A DNA stretch of 64,000 nucleotides. Origin: Bugula neritina (lineage: Eukaryota; Bryozoa; Gymnolaemata; Cheilostomatida; Bugulidae). A program made the translations under genes and the position numbers. Position 1 is the first letter of the stretch, and the number at the start of each line of letters is the position of its first letter. Where the stretch lies: contig OZ037768.1 in assembly GCA_964035545.1 (NCBI GenBank), positions 10,248,741 to 10,312,740 of the forward strand, in the 5' to 3' direction. The notes below the pieces were generated by a model. That model had not been told where the DNA came from. It did not search any database and saw only the letters and a list, made by a program, of their open reading frames with translations. This document shows positions 62,201 to 64,000 of the stretch, in pieces.

Positions 62201-62677
62201 ATATTTCTATAAAGGTTTTTCATTGTGTATAATATTCTATTGGCTGCTTCACAATGTTATAGTGAATAATATTAAGCAACTCGGAAAACGTCATTGTCCC
62301 AACCCGCTTGATCATTTTTGGGAAGTTATTTGAAGTTTTGTTTAAAGATAACTTAATTTGCAATATTTCTTATTATATTAGCTTAATATTTTAATGAAAT
62401 TCATGCAAGTTTATTTGGAGCATTGGTTAAATACATTAAAAGTAATTTACTTAGATGTTTATACAGCCTGCAATTCTCACTGAACTTTTTATAACTCGCT
62501 CCCATTTTTCAGAGAGTCGCTTTTCAATGTTTATTTTAACATCATGCTTGTTTAAAATTTTAAAACACTATAGATGTGTTGTTTCCAGAAACGTTTAAGT
62601 TTAGCTCCATTATTTTTGTTAGCTCATAATAATGCTCACTAACAATAAACTTTTGGCTGAATTAAGAATATACTTAC
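59228..62677. other. Region between MRPL37 and the partial gene at 62.7-63.2 kb
   Basis: AT-rich DNA. If the partial minus-strand gene continues leftward, much of this is its intron. There is a triplet low-complexity array at about 59880-60060 and no coding exon I can defend. A plus-strand open frame at 61665-61901 shows no recognisable family or splice context. Confidence 0.4.
59880..60060. repeat. Degenerate ATTATCACT/ATGATTATC and TATAACT array
   Basis: Low-complexity triplet- and hexamer-like sequence of the same character as the other arrays in the window. Confidence 0.6.
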
Positions 62678-63201
62678 TATCATGAGCTCCAATTGATGCT
62701 TCAACAGATTTTGGTAGTTGTGTCTCCTTGACTGGTTGTCTGACACTGTTAAGAGAAGGAGGGTCTCCACCAGCTACTAAAGTCTCTGTTACAAAATATA
62801 TCAAATGTGTTGCAGCTTGTAGCTGTTATTTGAAGACTAATTTATCATTTTTATAACTTATCAGCTAGTTCTTGTTTTCTCATATCAAATTTGCAATGTT
62901 AGTCAGCAGTGGCAATTACAATTATTCAAACTTGCGTGGATGAAAAGAACAGAGAAGCTTAATATAGAAACCCATTTGTAAGCTTTAATGGCCACGTTTT
63001 CAAAATCACATTTATCTCTATTGTTATTTCAAGTTAATTCAAATTTTGCTTTTTTGTAATCATTTTCTAGCTTTAATATTTACCAGACATATTGGGAAGC
63101 ATTGGATGTTGTCCCTCATCGGATTTGTGGTTCTGTGCAAAATTATGTTTTAGAGATAATCTATTTTTTCCAACAGGATTTATTTTTATTTCTGTAGCCA
63201 T
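62678..63201 (-). CDS. Two 5' coding exons of an unrecognised gene (partial)
   Basis: Exon A 63201-63084 opens with ATG directly after a CAG acceptor (TTTCATCAG|ATGG), so a 5'UTR intron probably precedes it, and ends TCT G|GTAAAT in phase 1. Exon B 62785-62678 follows an ACAG acceptor in the matching phase and ends GAT A|GTAAGT, again in phase 1, so the coding sequence must continue leftward. Together they give about 75 residues: basic at the start (MATEIKINPVGKNRLSLK), then polar and Pro/Gly-rich (AGGDPPSLNSVRQPVKE), with no hydrophobic core, predicted disordered. I do not recognise the family and did not find the next exon. The paired phases and clean splice sites are the support; a chance pairing is possible. 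Confidence 0.5.
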
Positions 63202-64000
63202 CTGATGAAATAACAGTAAGTTGATTTCAAATGTGAACTGTTTTTATTACATAAAATTGTTATTCTTCTTTATATTGAAGCAAATTCTTATGTCAGAAGC
63301 AGTTTAACAAACAGGAAAAACTTTGCTTCTATACTCTGGCAAATGCAGTGAGATACTGACTTGAGGAATTTAGTGGGAATTACTAACTCTAAGGACTTGC
63401 TACTGGAGCATTCTAAATTCATGAATTTATAAACCAACAAGTTTGCTTTCATTCTAACTTCCTGGCTAATCTGCTAACCCACATTTACTGTTTTAATTTG
63501 CTCATGATATAATTCTCTTGATTGTTTATGAAGCTAAAACATAAAATTTTTATTTTTATATCTCTATTAAATTCGTGTAGCAAACATGTGTTGATAATTG
63601 AACTTTTTTTCTGTTTATATTTGTTTACTAATACAGTTTTCTGCATACGAAAATTTGAAAACGTGTATTGAATGTATAAAAATGTTGATGGCACACCAGC
63701 ATCATAAGGCAGCTGTGATTATATACTTCAGCGGATGAAATATTGCAAACCGTTTTGCTTCTCGCTACTAAAAATTCCAAAATAGAAAAACACTGCATGA
63801 TTGCAATGATAGGCTAATCTTCATTATTTCAAGAAGATGCATGTGTTTGCTAGAAATAAAAGTAATCAATGTTTGTGTAATTATTGTTTAGGGATCATTT
63901 ATGAGTAGTGATTTGGTTTTTAAAAAGTTTGTATATAGCAGATACAGTATATAAATGATTATGTTTGATAAATTCAATATAATTTTTTATTTTATTTAAT
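63202..64000. other. Right-edge sequence upstream of the partial gene
   Basis: AT-rich DNA with no coding exon, RNA gene or clear repeat. Probably 5' intron or upstream region of the partial minus-strand gene. Confidence 0.35.

Noticed and set aside
62500-62600. Coding-looking minus-strand stretch (KHDVKINIEKRLSEKWERV) as a next exon of the partial gene
   Set aside because: No acceptor gives the required phase without an immediate stop codon.
1-64000. CRISPR arrays, operons, bacterial promoters or riboswitches
   Set aside because: The DNA is clearly animal nuclear with spliced genes. The regular repeats are minisatellites without spacer structure.

Overview
The window is nuclear DNA from an invertebrate animal. 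It is AT-rich, and its genes are split into many short exons with standard GT-AG introns (one GC-AG). The products are conserved animal housekeeping and regulatory proteins. Repeat content and gene families fit a spiralian/lophotrochozoan-type genome, but the species cannot be fixed from the sequence. All gene models below were assembled by hand from homology and splice phase: each listed intron joins exons whose reading phases agree, and most have plausible splice sites.

Layout, left to right: (1) the 5' part of cytoplasmic isoleucyl-tRNA synthetase, minus strand, 569-4009, running off the left edge; (2) a plus-strand gene, 5797-11438, for an unusual protein joining a CX2CX12CX2C module, an F-box and an E2 ubiquitin-conjugating fold whose catalytic cysteine is glycine; (3) ZC3H3, five CCCH zinc fingers, minus, 12619-17266; (4) MAD1, spindle checkpoint, plus, 21193-29412; (5) an unrecognised coiled-coil protein, minus, 29848-31766; (6) MED13 of the Mediator kinase module, plus, 37497-56686, 30 exons; (7) mitochondrial ribosomal protein mL37, minus, 57302-59227; (8) two 5' coding exons of an unknown gene, minus, 62678-63201.

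Genes 1-7 alternate strictly in strand. Convergent 3' ends lie about 0.4-1.2 kb apart. Divergent 5' ends are separated by 1.8-5.7 kb of repeat-rich DNA. That DNA and the introns hold two hAT-like elements with 8-bp target duplications (one carrying a nested long-inverted-repeat element), two inverted copies of a ~340-bp inverted-repeat element, a tRNA-derived SINE plus a tail fragment of another, two decayed LINE reverse-transcriptase relics, foldback elements, a 38-bp minisatellite, and many degenerate arrays built on TAG/CTA triplets.

The genes do not form one pathway. Several touch gene expression: tRNA charging, mRNA 3'-end processing/export (ZC3H3), transcription (MED13) and mitochondrial translation (mL37). 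The most novel item is the F-box/pseudo-E2 fusion, which looks like an SCF substrate receptor carrying its own inactive E2-like domain.
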